Notes: generated from the sequence alone by a model not told the origin. Positions 1-8,530 are shown, numbered from the stretch's first letter. The stretch is DNA of 64,000 nucleotides from Anaerolineales bacterium UBA2395 (GCA_002343775.1 DDSH01000028.1:63731-127730), one strand, 5' to 3'. Numbers and translations: made by a program.

Positions 1-2
1 CG

Positions 3-290
3 CTGCTCGACGACGGCGAGATGGACCTATGGCTGCTGAGCGGCGATAGCGTCGCCGACGCCTTCCGTCATTTTTACGAATTGATCTCTGGAAAGCATCT
101 CGCTTCCGAACACGCGCGCTGCATCCCATTCCACCAGGTCATCATCGAATCGGATGCGAACTTTTCCATTCAAGTGGATGGCGACCCCGCCCTCGGCGGC
201 AGCAAGGCAGAGATCAAAACCTTGCAGCGTTCGTTGAAGGTGCTCATGCCCAAAAACGCTTTATACTTGTTGAAACATCCGCAAAAATAA
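3..290 (+). CDS. Diacylglycerol kinase / YegS-like lipid kinase, C-terminal end (partial)
   Basis: The open frame runs in from the left edge, so only about the last 95 residues are visible. They match the C-terminal beta-rich subdomain of the DAGK/LCB5 lipid kinase family, which phosphorylates diacylglycerol or related lipids at the membrane. Visible features are the start of the fragment LLDDGEMDLWLLSG (the usual DG-x-hydrophobic strand), a middle segment with ESDANFSIQVDGD, where family members have a conserved Q-V-D-G-E/D turn, and a closing strand ending KVLMPKNALYLL. The ATP-binding GGDGT region lies outside the window, so catalytic competence cannot be judged. The next gene starts two bases after this stop, which suggests cotranscription. 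An ATG at 21 is internal, not the start. Confidence 0.75.
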   Translation: MLDDGEMDLWLLSGDSVADAFRHFYELISGKHLASEHARCIPFHQVIIESDANFSIQVDGDPALGGSKAEIKTLQRSLKVLMPKNALYLLKHPQK

Positions 291-291
291 C

Positions 292-765
292 ATGGACTTA
301 CGCCCCTATCTCAACCGTTTTGTGATCATCGGGTCACTGGCGCTGGCTGGGATCCTGATCCTCGTCACGTTGATTCTCATCGGCTGGACATCCCCCCGCT
401 TCTCTCCCGACGTTGGGTTTGCGCCTGCCGACCTGACCATGATCCCCGCCCCAAGCCACACCCCTGTTGCATCAGTGACTCCCACACCCGACCCGCTCGC
501 CTCCCCCACATTCGACCCGGACGTCATTAACCTTGATGGCTATGTGCAGATCACCGGCACCGGTGGAGATGGCTTGCGCATCCGCTCTGCGCCGGGGCTG
601 AACACCGAAACCGTCTTTCGCGGCGAAGAAGCCGAAGTCTTCGTCGTCAAAGACGGTCCACAAGAGACGGATGGCTACACCTGGTGGTATCTCGTCGCCC
701 CGTACGATGATACCCGCGCCGGTTGGGCGGCTGCTGATTTTCTGGCGGTTGTGCCCGCACCATAA
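292..765 (+). CDS. Membrane-anchored bacterial SH3-domain protein
   Basis: A 157-residue protein with one N-terminal membrane segment (about residues 11-35), a Pro/Thr/Ser-rich linker (about 40-75) and a C-terminal SH3b-like domain (about 83-152). The SH3b signature is the GLRIRSAPGL strand and the later W-x-x-V-x-x-x...GWAAADFL pattern. SH3b domains usually bind peptidoglycan or other wall polymers, so an extracytoplasmic wall-binding role is inferred. The start ATG lies one base after the stop of the lipid kinase and has no clear Shine-Dalgarno sequence, which fits translational coupling. No enzymatic domain is present. The linker composition (TPTPDP) is the same style as in other exported proteins of this window. 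Confidence 0.75.
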   Translation: MDLRPYLNRFVIIGSLALAGILILVTLILIGWTSPRFSPDVGFAPADLTMIPAPSHTPVASVTPTPDPLASPTFDPDVINLDGYVQITGTGGDGLRIRSAPGLNTETVFRGEEAEVFVVKDGPQETDGYTWWYLVAPYDDTRAGWAAADFLAVVPAP

Positions 766-803
766 AATTCGTAGGATCGCCCCTACCCCAAAAAGGAATT
801 GAA

Positions 804-1142
804 ATGACCGAAAAACCGACCAATGTCACTGCCAATAAAAGCAAACGTGAATTCACCGTCCTCTGGGATAGCGGACATAAGAGCGTCTATCCGTTTGGAT
901 TGCTGCGCGCTGCCTGTCCGTGTGCCTCATGCCGCGGTGGACATGAGAATATGAAGTCCGAGCCGGATGAAGAAGTGTTTACGAAGGAAATGGCAGACAA
1001 TGCATCCACCCGCATTGCCAATGTGGTAGCGGTTGGCTCGTACGCGCTGACCATCGTTTGGGAGGATGGTCACGATTATGGGATCTACAACTGGCATTAT
1101 CTACGAGCGTTATGTCCGTGTGAGGAATGCCGAAAGAAGTAG
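804..1142 (+). CDS. DUF971 / GBBH-like N-terminal domain protein
   Basis: A 112-residue protein that consists of a single DUF971 domain (Pfam family related to the N-terminal domain of gamma-butyrobetaine hydroxylase). It has the FTVLWDSGHKSVYPFGLLR strand-turn followed by the Cys cluster ACPCASCRGG, and ends with a second Trp/Asp-Gly strand and CPCEECRKK. The two Cys clusters are likely to bind a metal, by analogy with the family; this is not proven by the sequence. In other bacteria DUF971 proteins occur near Fe-S cluster or Mrp-type genes, but no such neighbour is visible here. A good ribosome site (AAAAAGGA) lies 8 bases before the ATG. Confidence 0.8.
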   Translation: MTEKPTNVTANKSKREFTVLWDSGHKSVYPFGLLRAACPCASCRGGHENMKSEPDEEVFTKEMADNASTRIANVVAVGSYALTIVWEDGHDYGIYNWHYLRALCPCEECRKK

Positions 1143-1194
1143 TCGATGCCATTCATTGCAGGGGAGCTCATGTGGCGGGCAAAGCAATGATATG

Positions 1195-1227
1195 AAAAGA
1201 GCATGGACGTTTGTCCATGCTCTTTTT
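1195..1227. terminator. Bidirectional intrinsic terminator
   Basis: A 14-base arm (AAAAGAGCATGGAC) and its perfect complement enclose a four-base loop, with A and T runs on the two sides. It lies between the convergent DUF971 and TPR genes and can end both transcripts. Confidence 0.85.
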
Positions 1228-1229
1228 GT

Positions 1230-3098
1230 TCACGGAGTGGGGGTGGTTGTCGGTGTCCGCGTGGGGGTGCGGGAAGGCGTCGGCGAGGTGCCCGCTGTGG
1301 GGGTGGTCGTCCCAACTCTCGGCGTCGAAGTCGAAGCGCCGCGCGTGGGAGTCCGTGTTGCGGGGACCAGTTCCCTGAGTCGCGCTTCCGCTTCTTCGCG
1401 CATTTCCGCTGTCATCGCATCTTCATCCAGTTCGAGCAGTGCCTGCCAGGATTCGATCTCGTCGCTTCTTTCTTCGCGCATTTCCTGAATTCGGGCGCGC
1501 CAATACAATGTGAGCGCCTGTTCTTCTTCGGTTTCTGTCAGTGCTTTGGCGATGTCAATTTGCAGGAAGGCGGTTCCAAATTTTTCATCCAGGTAATAGG
1601 CGCGGGCAAGCCCAAGACGCGCCATAAAGGAGCGGTCATCTTCGTCGACGGCATCTTCAAGGTCGCTGACGGCTTCATCGACATTGCCCAACTCAAGGTG
1701 AGCCAAGCCGCGGTACACATAGTATTGTCGGAAGCCGTTGCGGCTGAGGTCGGTCATGCGGTCGATGGCGTCGACGGTAAATTCGTATTCACCAAGATAA
1801 AAATAGGTCTGCCCGAGTTTGCCGAAGCCGGAGGCGTCTTCGGTTTCAAAGGCAGTGTACACCCGCAGGGATTCCAATGCGCGCTGGTAATCGCCTTTTT
1901 CAAGGTACAGGTCGGCGAGCAGTTCGTAGGTGGGCAGGTTGGTGATGTCTACAGCGTAGGATTTCTCGGCATATTCGAGCGCCATGTCGGTATCTTCCTG
2001 CGCGAGATAGACGCGGGCGTAGGTCAGGTAGACTTCGGGTGAGCCGGGCAAAAGTTCTTCGGCGGTCTCCAGATCGGCAAGCGCATCTTCGTAGTCGCCG
2101 CGGTTGACATAGAAGCGCGCGCGTTCAAGATAGACTTCCCCAAAGAATGGGTCGCGGTCAATGGCTTCTTCGAAGAGAAATTCCGCGTTGAAGCGGGGAT
2201 TGACAAGCAGGCGCACGCGCGCCAAACCGAGATATGGTGGACCAAAGTTCGGGTCGAGCTTCAGGGCGTCGTTGTAGGCATTGAGGGCGTTGGTTGTCTC
2301 GCCTTTGAAGCGATACGCTTCGCCGATGTAGTACATGACGTCCGCCGCTTCCGGTTCAAACTGACGGATCAACTCCATGTTGAGCAGGAAGGTATCCCAA
2401 TCACCATCTTCATAGGCAGCCTGCGCAATGCGGAACTGATCGACAGCATCGAGCGCACGCGGCGTGTTGACGTATAAGGGGGTCGGGGTGTAGGGAGCGG
2501 GAAGATATGCATCGAGCGGGGTTGGTCCGCTGAAGGCTTGGGTGGGACGCGCCGTCGCTCCGAAAAGCGTGGGCGTGGCGGTGAAGGTTGGGGAAGGTCC
2601 GGGGGTGTTCGTCTCGGTTGGGCGGATGTTGCTTTGGCGCGGCAGGACAAATCCAAAAATGACGGCGGCACACAACCCGATACCAATGACCACCAACCCG
2701 GCAAGGCGGGCGGCAGGATTGCGGGTGAATGCCCGCAGCCCTTTCTCTTTCGGCTTTTCATTCGCGAGTAGAAGGTTCGCTTCCCACGCACGCGGACGGT
2801 TAACAGGAAATGGCTGGACGCTGGCGTCGGGCGTCAGCGCTCCGAGCAAGATCAAACCCCGTTTGGCAGTGGCATTTTCAGGGTCCAGTTTGAGCGCGGT
2901 TTGCAGACAATAGACCCGTTCCTTTTGCGAATCCATGGCGGCGCTTAACCAGATCCAATAGGTTGCATTGTTCTGGTCGGTTTTGAGCAGGAGCGTGAGC
3001 AGTTCTTTGGCGCGCGGTTTATCGCCGCGGCGCAAGGCTTCCACTGCATCTTGAAAGATGGTGTCGTTGTTCTGCTCTTTGAGTTCGCCGGTGGTCAT
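1230..3098 (-). CDS. Membrane TPR-repeat protein with Thr/Pro-rich tail
   Basis: A 622-residue protein. Residues 1-75 form a first tetratricopeptide-like pair (cytosolic), followed by a single membrane segment at about 130-153 that ends in FGFVLPRQ. A Pro/Thr linker (about 158-212) leads to a long TPR array (about 217-565), with typical spacing such as A-x-x-Y-N-D-A-L-K-L-D-P and repeated Y-x-x-A-x-x-Y motifs. The last 50 residues are a low-complexity Thr/Pro/Arg tail. TPR arrays bind other proteins; here the large array would face outside, so a scaffold role at the cell surface is inferred. There is no catalytic domain. The start is the ATG preceded by CAGG. Confidence 0.8.
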   Translation of the reverse strand: MTTGELKEQNNDTIFQDAVEALRRGDKPRAKELLTLLLKTDQNNATYWIWLSAAMDSQKERVYCLQTALKLDPENATAKRGLILLGALTPDASVQPFPVNRPRAWEANLLLANEKPKEKGLRAFTRNPAARLAGLVVIGIGLCAAVIFGFVLPRQSNIRPTETNTPGPSPTFTATPTLFGATARPTQAFSGPTPLDAYLPAPYTPTPLYVNTPRALDAVDQFRIAQAAYEDGDWDTFLLNMELIRQFEPEAADVMYYIGEAYRFKGETTNALNAYNDALKLDPNFGPPYLGLARVRLLVNPRFNAEFLFEEAIDRDPFFGEVYLERARFYVNRGDYEDALADLETAEELLPGSPEVYLTYARVYLAQEDTDMALEYAEKSYAVDITNLPTYELLADLYLEKGDYQRALESLRVYTAFETEDASGFGKLGQTYFYLGEYEFTVDAIDRMTDLSRNGFRQYYVYRGLAHLELGNVDEAVSDLEDAVDEDDRSFMARLGLARAYYLDEKFGTAFLQIDIAKALTETEEEQALTLYWRARIQEMREERSDEIESWQALLELDEDAMTAEMREEAEARLRELVPATRTPTRGASTSTPRVGTTTPTAGTSPTPSRTPTRTPTTTPTP

Positions 3099-3179
3099 TG
3101 CCTGATTTTACCGCCTGTCTCACAATTAAGGTAATCTTCGGGGAGAAGGCGGGCAAGACGAAAACTACTCCATGTTCGG

Positions 3180-3758
3180 TCAGGTGTCCAATTCGTGAAA
3201 TTCCTCAACCTGATAAGTAAAAACCAGCAGTTTTGCATCACGCCAGGTATCCGGCTTGACGTTCATTTTGTAACACAGCTGGCTGAGGAATTCTGCGGGG
3301 TCGGGAATCTTTTCCCATACCTGCGGCAGGAAGGTGGCGCGCTTCGAACCGTGACGCAAAACAACGCCATCCACATGCGGGCGGAGTTTTTGCAACAGGT
3401 CTTCGCTGGAAGAATAGTCCAACGCCTTCGGCGCGGTTAGACGCGAAACTTCGATATGGATGCCGTCCAACTCTTCTTCACGCATCGGTGGGAAGCGCGG
3501 ATCCTCCAAGGCGGCAGCAATGGCATGTTCACGCACATCTTCCGCCAGTGGCTGATAGGCTTCCAGCGCGCCAATGCAGCCGCGCAATTCACCTTGCACC
3601 GTGAGTGTGACAAAGGACGCTCCATTCTCCGTCAGAGTTGGCGTAAGGAAATAGGAGACCATCGGCGGAAGCGGTTTGACTCGTACGGCAGCCTCCAGCG
3701 ACTCGCGCGCAATGCGAATGAGCGTTTGTTTTTCCCCATCCGTTAAGGGATCCGACAT
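3180..3758 (-). CDS. AMMECR1 domain protein (AmmeMemoRadiSam protein A type)
   Basis: A 192-residue protein covering one complete AMMECR1 domain. Visible family hallmarks are FVTLTVQGELRGCIGALE (the conserved LRGCIG motif), the later EDPRFPPMREEELDGIHIEVSRLT segment, and DGVVLRHGSKRATFLPQVWE. The molecular function is not known; bacterial members are grouped with MEMO and radical-SAM partners in the AmmeMemoRadiSam set. Those partners are not adjacent here, so the gene looks like an orphan. The chosen ATG at 3758 is preceded by GGAGGG; an upstream in-frame ATG would add 20 residues with no ribosome site and overlap the hairpin upstream. It is followed by a short gap to the TPR gene on the same strand. 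Confidence 0.88.
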   Translation of the reverse strand: MSDPLTDGEKQTLIRIARESLEAAVRVKPLPPMVSYFLTPTLTENGASFVTLTVQGELRGCIGALEAYQPLAEDVREHAIAAALEDPRFPPMREEELDGIHIEVSRLTAPKALDYSSSEDLLQKLRPHVDGVVLRHGSKRATFLPQVWEKIPDPAEFLSQLCYKMNVKPDTWRDAKLLVFTYQVEEFHELDT

Positions 3759-3773
3759 GTTGCCCTCCGAACA

Positions 3774-3799
3774 AAATAGGTCACATGCGTGACCTATTT
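3774..3799 (-). terminator. Hairpin overlapping the flavin reductase stop, likely terminator
   Basis: A perfect 11-base inverted repeat (AAATAGGTCAC and its complement) with a four-base loop, read on the minus strand and followed by TTTTGTT. It overlaps the stop codon of the flavin reductase gene and precedes the ribosome site of the AMMECR1 gene. Its GC content is low, so it may be a partial terminator. Confidence 0.55.
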
Positions 3800-4318
3800 G
3801 AAATGAGACAGATTCCAATATTCGCGATCGTGATAGACCAGCGGCTCACCGGCATTCAGGCTGCGCGCCGCGACCACCTCTGCAATAAAGAGCATATTCA
3901 TGCCCGCATCGAAGGTCTCGATGACGCGACAATCCATCCACGCCAGCCCGCCTGCAAGCAACGGCGCACCGGTAACCAGTGTCTCCGTTTGCAGACCAGC
4001 AAACCGATCCGAGGCTTCAGGTTCGCGCCCGGCGAACAGATCGGAGATGCGCAGCTGATCGCTGGAGAGGATGGTCAGCCCGAAGGCACGCGACTTTGAG
4101 ACCAGATCATACGTGCGCGAGCCCTGCCGCAAAGAAATGGTGATCAGCGCCGGTTCCAGCGAAATGGATGTGAATGAATTAACGGTCATACCGTGGCGTT
4201 GGTTTTCGTGAACTGCGGTCACAACCGTCACACCAGCAGACCAGGCACGCATGGCAGACCGCAGCGCTTCAGGATCGAGAGTCGTCACAGTGAGGTTCTC
4301 CATAGTCATCTTCATCAT
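3794..4318 (-). CDS. Flavin reductase family protein (FMN-binding)
   Basis: A protein of about 174 residues spanning the flavin reductase-like split beta-barrel domain. Typical elements are LRSAMRAWSAGVTVVTA near the N-terminus, HGMTVNSFTSISLEPALI (the conserved G-x-T-x-x-S-F-x-S-x-S-x-x-P motif that binds flavin), and a C-terminal LVYHDREYWNL segment. Members reduce FMN or FAD with NAD(P)H, often supplying a monooxygenase; no monooxygenase partner is in the window, so the partner is unknown. Several Met codons crowd the N-terminus; the ATG at 4318 is chosen because a GGGG run stands six to seven bases upstream. It is divergent from the C39 peptidase gene. Confidence 0.85.
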   Translation of the reverse strand: MMKMTMENLTVTTLDPEALRSAMRAWSAGVTVVTAVHENQRHGMTVNSFTSISLEPALITISLRQGSRTYDLVSKSRAFGLTILSSDQLRISDLFAGREPEASDRFAGLQTETLVTGAPLLAGGLAWMDCRVIETFDAGMNMLFIAEVVAARSLNAGEPLVYHDREYWNLSHFK

Positions 4319-4425
4319 AATTGCCCCAAATGGGCAAGTCAAGGCGAAATCGCATAGTATTGATTCAATTCCATTGTCATTCCTTACCTTAATCGGCTTT
4401 CATTCTCGCATGGTAGACTATTCGC

Positions 4426-5658
4426 ATGTCACCAAGAATTAGAATCATCCTCATCGGGCTGGCAGGCGCCACGCTGCTGGCGATCCTGGTGTACCAAATC
4501 CCGGCAGTCAAATCACGCCTTGATTGGCGCATCGATGTGTTTCAAATTTACGTAAAAAACATCATCGACCCCGTTGGTCCCGTGCCAACGGCGCTGCCAG
4601 TCACCCCGCAAAGTATCACCCCCACGCCGCAACCAACCCACACGGCAGTGGCTCAAACCCTCCCATCGGTCACCCCCACCGTCACCCTGCCTCCACTCCC
4701 GCCGCAGGTTGCCATGTCATCGCCGCCCTACGAAAAGCAAACGCCCAATAACTGCGGTCCCGCCACGCTTTCGATGGCACTTCACATGTACGGCTGGGAA
4801 GGCGACCAAACCGACATCTCCGACCTCATCAAACCTGTCACCGGCGACCGCAACGTCAACCCCGAAGAGATGCGTTATTACGTCCGCACACAGGCAGGCT
4901 GGCTCAACCTCGAATATCGCGTTGGCGGAAACATCGAACTGCTCAAACGACTGCTCGCGGCAAATTACCCCGTCATCGTCGAAACCGTCACCTCGTTGAA
5001 TCCTGCCGACGCGCTTGGTCCCAACGACGACCTCTGGGCGGCGCATTATCTCCTGCTCACGGCTTATGACGACACCAAACAGGAATTCACAATTCAAGAT
5101 TCCTATCACGGTCCCGACCTGACCATCTCTTACGCTCAATTGGAAGAAGAATGGAAGCCCTTCAACAACCTCTACATGGTGATCTACTTCCCGCAGTTCG
5201 AGGAAGAGATGAAAAACCTGCTCGCTTCAAACTGGGACCCGAACCAGAATCGCCTTAATGGGCTGGCAGCCACCGAAGCCGCCATCGCCTCTCCCTCCGC
5301 CGACGCCTTCGACTGGTTCAACCACGGCAGCAACCTCGCGTACTTCAGCCGATACGACGAATCCGCGCTCGCCTACGACAAGGCACGCGAGATCGGTCTT
5401 CCACTGCGGATGTTCCGCTACCAGTTCGGTCCCTTCCTTGCCTACTTCCACTCCGGCAGGAACGATGATCTGCTCGCCCTCACAAATTACGCCCGCGGTG
5501 TAACGGAAATGTCCGAAGAAGCCTGGTTGTGGTACGGCTACGGTCTCTATCGCCAGGGAGATTACTCCGGAGCGCTCAAAGCCTGGCAAAAAGCGGATGC
5601 CATCAATCCAAACTTTTTCGAAGACCAGGCGCAAAAGGCGATCGATCTGGTGCAGTAA
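4426..5658 (+). CDS. Membrane-anchored C39-like peptidase with TPR tail
   Basis: A 410-residue protein with an N-terminal membrane segment (about residues 5-23), a Pro/Thr-rich stalk (about 52-95), a papain-like C39_2 domain (about 97-240) and a TPR-like C-terminal half (about 275-405). The probable catalytic residues are Cys110 in TPNNCGPATL, His207 in AAHYLLLTAYDD and Asp225 in IQDSYHG, with spacing typical of the C39-like family. Related domains cleave peptides or act in wall or leader-peptide processing; the substrate is unknown. There is no ABC exporter attached, so it is not a bacteriocin C39 transporter. It is followed 30 bases later by an FGE-fold lipoprotein gene and probably cotranscribed with it. 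Confidence 0.8.
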   Translation: MSPRIRIILIGLAGATLLAILVYQIPAVKSRLDWRIDVFQIYVKNIIDPVGPVPTALPVTPQSITPTPQPTHTAVAQTLPSVTPTVTLPPLPPQVAMSSPPYEKQTPNNCGPATLSMALHMYGWEGDQTDISDLIKPVTGDRNVNPEEMRYYVRTQAGWLNLEYRVGGNIELLKRLLAANYPVIVETVTSLNPADALGPNDDLWAAHYLLLTAYDDTKQEFTIQDSYHGPDLTISYAQLEEEWKPFNNLYMVIYFPQFEEEMKNLLASNWDPNQNRLNGLAATEAAIASPSADAFDWFNHGSNLAYFSRYDESALAYDKAREIGLPLRMFRYQFGPFLAYFHSGRNDDLLALTNYARGVTEMSEEAWLWYGYGLYRQGDYSGALKAWQKADAINPNFFEDQAQKAIDLVQ

Positions 5659-5687
5659 CACGCGAAGTGTGAAACATAAAAACGTCA

Positions 5688-6623
5688 ATGAACATTCGAA
5701 CATTCATCCTCGCTGTTATCTTTCTGCTTACCGCCTGTCAGCCTTCGCCTGAAGAAGTTCCGGCTTTCACCCCCGGTCCGACAATCGTGGTCGAAGACAT
5801 GCCAACACCAACATCAAGTTCATCAACGGCAATCGTCCCATCCACGCCGGAAACGATAAAGATCTCCCCCGCCGATGGCATGACTCAAATCCTCATCCCG
5901 GAGGGTACCTTCTTCATGGGCGGCATGGACGTGTATCGTGAGAACGATGAACTTCCAGTCCGTGAGGTATTGATGCGTACGTTTTGGATGGACCAGGTGG
6001 AAGTGACCAATGGCATGTACAACCTGTGTGTGCAATCTGGCGACTGCCGCCCACCCATGCAACTCCGCTCGGATAACCGCAAAGAATATTTTGGCAACCC
6101 GGACTTTCAAGATTACCCCGTCGTGTACGTGACCTGGTCTGACGCCAATGCCTACTGCCAATGGGCGGGTCGGCGCCTGCCCACCGAAGCGGAATGGGAA
6201 CGCGCCGCGCGCGGCGACGACAAGCGCAACTATCCGTGGGGCGATGAACCGCCCAATGAGTACAACTCCAATTCGCAGAACTTCGTAAGCGATACGTCAC
6301 GTGTCGGGTCGTATGCCGAGGGCGCAAGTCCGTTCGGCATTTTGGATATGGGGGGAAATGTTTGGGAGTGGGTGGCAGACCGCTACCGCCCGGACTATTA
6401 CAGAAGGTCGCCTGCTGAAAATCCAGCCGGTCCGGCAGAGGATGAGGTTTTCAATTCCATGCGGGTCATCCGCGGCGGCTCGTTTCAGGATGACGGTAAT
6501 TTTTTACGGCTTGCAAATCGCAACGCAATGGAAGGTCCAAACCTGAAGGCACAGCCCGATGAAGAGACCTATTTTGGGAAAAGTTCCAACAAGGTCGGCT
6601 TCCGCTGCGCGATGGATCATTAA
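5688..6623 (+). CDS. Lipoprotein with FGE/SUMF1-fold domain
   Basis: A 311-residue exported protein. The N-terminus is a lipoprotein signal ending in the lipobox LLTAC, followed by a Thr/Pro/Ser linker and an FGE-sulfatase (C-type-lectin-like) domain from about residue 62. Hallmarks are IPEGTFFMGG, VTNGMYNLC, RRLPTEAEWERAARG, YPWGDEPP, GILDMGGNVWEWVADRY, RVIRGGSF and the final VGFRCAMDH. The paired redox cysteines that real formylglycine-generating enzymes carry before the last strand are not present (the stretch LANRNAMEG has none), so this is probably a binding or structural version of the fold. A second, very similar lipoprotein lies 1 kb downstream. The last bases are followed by a GC-rich hairpin. 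Confidence 0.85.
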   Translation: MNIRTFILAVIFLLTACQPSPEEVPAFTPGPTIVVEDMPTPTSSSSTAIVPSTPETIKISPADGMTQILIPEGTFFMGGMDVYRENDELPVREVLMRTFWMDQVEVTNGMYNLCVQSGDCRPPMQLRSDNRKEYFGNPDFQDYPVVYVTWSDANAYCQWAGRRLPTEAEWERAARGDDKRNYPWGDEPPNEYNSNSQNFVSDTSRVGSYAEGASPFGILDMGGNVWEWVADRYRPDYYRRSPAENPAGPAEDEVFNSMRVIRGGSFQDDGNFLRLANRNAMEGPNLKAQPDEETYFGKSSNKVGFRCAMDH

Positions 6624-6629
6624 CACAAT

Positions 6630-6666
6630 CGCCCCGCATCGGCTCGGACGAGTCGCTTGCGGGGCG
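6630..6666. other. GC-rich hairpin between convergent genes
   Basis: Nine-base arms CGCCCCGCA and TGCGGGGCG enclose a 19-base spacer after the FGE lipoprotein gene. It is followed by an A run, not a T run, on the plus strand, so it is not a classical intrinsic terminator; it may protect the mRNA end. Confidence 0.4.
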
Positions 6667-6712
6667 AAAAAATTTCGGTTGTAAATCAGGTTGCGGGTCG
6701 GTATGATGCGGG

Positions 6713-7408
6713 TTAGTCATCCAAAAAACTATAACCGCCGGGCCAGGTTTTGATGAGCTGCGACTCGCCAACTTCCTCTTCCATTTTTTTTCTCAGACGA
6801 TAAACGACATTCTTGAGTACGGCAACATCACCTTCGGCTCCCCATACGGTTTCAATGATTTCCTCGGCGGGAAACACGTACCCGGGGCGGCTCATGAGAA
6901 GATGCAGCAGGCGAAACTCGAGGTTGGTGAGTTTGATCTCAACCTTGTTCTTGCCGATGGCGGACCGGTGAGAAGGGTCAAGTTGAAGCCGCCCGGTATG
7001 GCGAGGTTTCATCGGCTCGCTCCAGCTGCGGCGCGACCAGGCAAGGATCTTCGCAAGAAAGATCGCCGGGCTGACGGGTTTCACCACGCATTCATCTGCG
7101 CCGTTTTGATATGCCTCGAGGATTTCGGATTCGTTATGGTACGGCAGGAAGAGCAGGATGGGGCTGGCGCTGCGGGAGCGGAGGTTGCGGCAAAGTTCCA
7201 TGCGCTGGGCATGGGGAGCATTCAGATCGATGACGATAAGGTCGGGAATCTCTTCTGCCGAGCGTTCCATGGCGCGTTGAAGGGAGGTCTCCAAAATGGC
7301 GACAAGCCCTTTCTCGCGGATGATATATCCCCAAATGGGCGCGGTGGCATCCTGATCGCAGACGATGAAAACTCGGGGCGTGCTCTGGGGAGGTAGGGTT
7401 TTAGTCAT
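6713..7408 (-). CDS. OmpR/PhoB-type response regulator
   Basis: A protein of about 231 residues. It has an N-terminal receiver domain with the phosphoacceptor candidate Asp in LIVIDLNAP and the conserved Lys in CVVKPVSP, and a C-terminal winged-helix domain (about 135-230) with KLTNLEFRLLHLLMSRPG and the recognition helix region VAVLKNVVYRLRKKM, ending in PGGYSF. The first acidic cluster of the receiver is weak (VFIVCDQDAT), so phosphorylation may be atypical. No histidine kinase is adjacent. The ATG at 7408 puts the receiver close to the N-terminus; a TTG at 7450 would add 14 residues. A TATAAT sequence at 7463-7468 (minus strand) is a likely -10 box. It sits between two FGE-fold lipoprotein genes, possible targets. 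Confidence 0.82.
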   Translation of the reverse strand: MTKTLPPQSTPRVFIVCDQDATAPIWGYIIREKGLVAILETSLQRAMERSAEEIPDLIVIDLNAPHAQRMELCRNLRSRSASPILLFLPYHNESEILEAYQNGADECVVKPVSPAIFLAKILAWSRRSWSEPMKPRHTGRLQLDPSHRSAIGKNKVEIKLTNLEFRLLHLLMSRPGYVFPAEEIIETVWGAEGDVAVLKNVVYRLRKKMEEEVGESQLIKTWPGGYSFLDD

Positions 7409-7523
7409 AAGTTTGGTAACAGATTCAGGTGTTTTTCCAATGGCTAACAAAGATGTAAGCCGATTATAGCCCTAAAAGTCTCAAAAAGTCTTATTTTCTA
7501 ACTGAAATATTACTTTTGGGGGA

Positions 7524-7552
7524 TTAGGAAAAAAGTCCCCCCTCCTTATACT
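7524..7552 (+). promoter_or_regulatory. Candidate promoter of the second FGE-fold lipoprotein
   Basis: TTAGGA and TATACT hexamers are separated by 17 bases, and the -10 box ends 26 bases before the ATG. The -35 match is weak; the -10 match is good. Confidence 0.4.
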
Positions 7553-7578
7553 GTGTGTATATCTCAAAGGAGGCTTTG

Positions 7579-8508
7579 ATGAAAAAAATATTACCCATCC
7601 TTGCTGTTATAGCGATCTTCGTGTCCGCATGTGGTGCGGGGAACGCTCAGCCCACCGCTATTAGTTTGCCCACTGCCATGCCCAGCAGCACCCCGCCATC
7701 GATCAACCCGACGGTAGAAGCCGGAGGCGGAGAAGCAGGTTCTGAACGTGTGTCCTCTGTCGATGGTATGCCGCAGGTTTACATCCCCGAAGGGACCTTC
7801 CGCATGGGCGGTATGGATCCCGATGTTCAACGCGATGAAGAACCGGTTCACAACGTAACACTGAAAGGGTACTGGATGGACAAGCTCGAGGTGACCAACG
7901 CCATGTATACCCTGTGTGTTCAGGCGGGCGCCTGCGAACTCCCCCAAACCTTCAAGTCGGAGTCCCGCGAGTCTTACTTCAATAACCCCGAATTCAACGA
8001 CTTCCCCGTCGTTTATGTAACCTGGGCGCAAGCAGACGCCTACTGCACATGGGCAGGACGCCGCCTCCCCACCGAAGCAGAATGGGAACGCGCTGCACGC
8101 GGCGATGACTTCCGCACCTACCCGTGGGGAGATGACCGCCCCGATTCGTCACGCGGCAACTTCAACTACTTCGTCGGCGACACCACCCGGGTAGGCAACT
8201 TCCCTGCAGGCGCCAGCCCATTCGGAATCCTGGACATGGCTGGAAATGTAGCTGAATGGGTCGCAGACTATTACGATGCCGATTACTACGCCCAGGGCGT
8301 AACCGTAAACCCGCCCGGACCCGGTGAACGCTCTGCATACTTCAACCGTGTTGTGCGAGGCGGCACCTTCCAGGATGCTTTCAGGGATATCCGCCTTGCC
8401 AATCGTGCCTCCGTCCGCGGCTCGAACCCGAGCGCCAGTGACATTAATTCTGCGGATTATCTGGGTGAGTTTTCGCCGAAGATCGGCTTCCGCTGCGCTT
8501 CTGACTAA
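7579..8508 (+). CDS. Lipoprotein with FGE/SUMF1-fold domain (second copy)
   Basis: A 309-residue paralogue of the lipoprotein at 5688. It starts with a lipoprotein signal MKKILPILAVIAIFVSAC, followed by a low-complexity linker and the FGE-fold domain from about residue 62: YIPEGTFRMGGMD, VTNAMYTLC, RRLPTEAEWERAARGDD, YPWGDDRP, FGILDMAGNVAEWVADYYD, RVVRGGTFQD and IGFRCASD. Like its paralogue it lacks the catalytic Cys pair of true formylglycine-generating enzymes. The ATG at 7579 is preceded by AAAGGAGG, a strong ribosome site, so upstream in-frame starts are rejected. It is divergent from the response regulator gene, shares the intergenic region with it, and ends at a strong terminator. Confidence 0.87.
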   Translation: MKKILPILAVIAIFVSACGAGNAQPTAISLPTAMPSSTPPSINPTVEAGGGEAGSERVSSVDGMPQVYIPEGTFRMGGMDPDVQRDEEPVHNVTLKGYWMDKLEVTNAMYTLCVQAGACELPQTFKSESRESYFNNPEFNDFPVVYVTWAQADAYCTWAGRRLPTEAEWERAARGDDFRTYPWGDDRPDSSRGNFNYFVGDTTRVGNFPAGASPFGILDMAGNVAEWVADYYDADYYAQGVTVNPPGPGERSAYFNRVVRGGTFQDAFRDIRLANRASVRGSNPSASDINSADYLGEFSPKIGFRCASD

Positions 8509-8530
8509 CCCTTGACCTGACCCTCAACAT

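Noticed and set aside
6630..6666. GC-rich hairpin as intrinsic terminator
   Set aside because: An A run follows on the plus strand and no T run follows on the minus strand, so it lacks the required U tract in either direction.
5688..8508. FGE-fold lipoproteins as true formylglycine-generating enzymes
   Set aside because: The Cys pair needed for catalysis is absent and no sulfatase is nearby; called as FGE-fold binding proteins instead.
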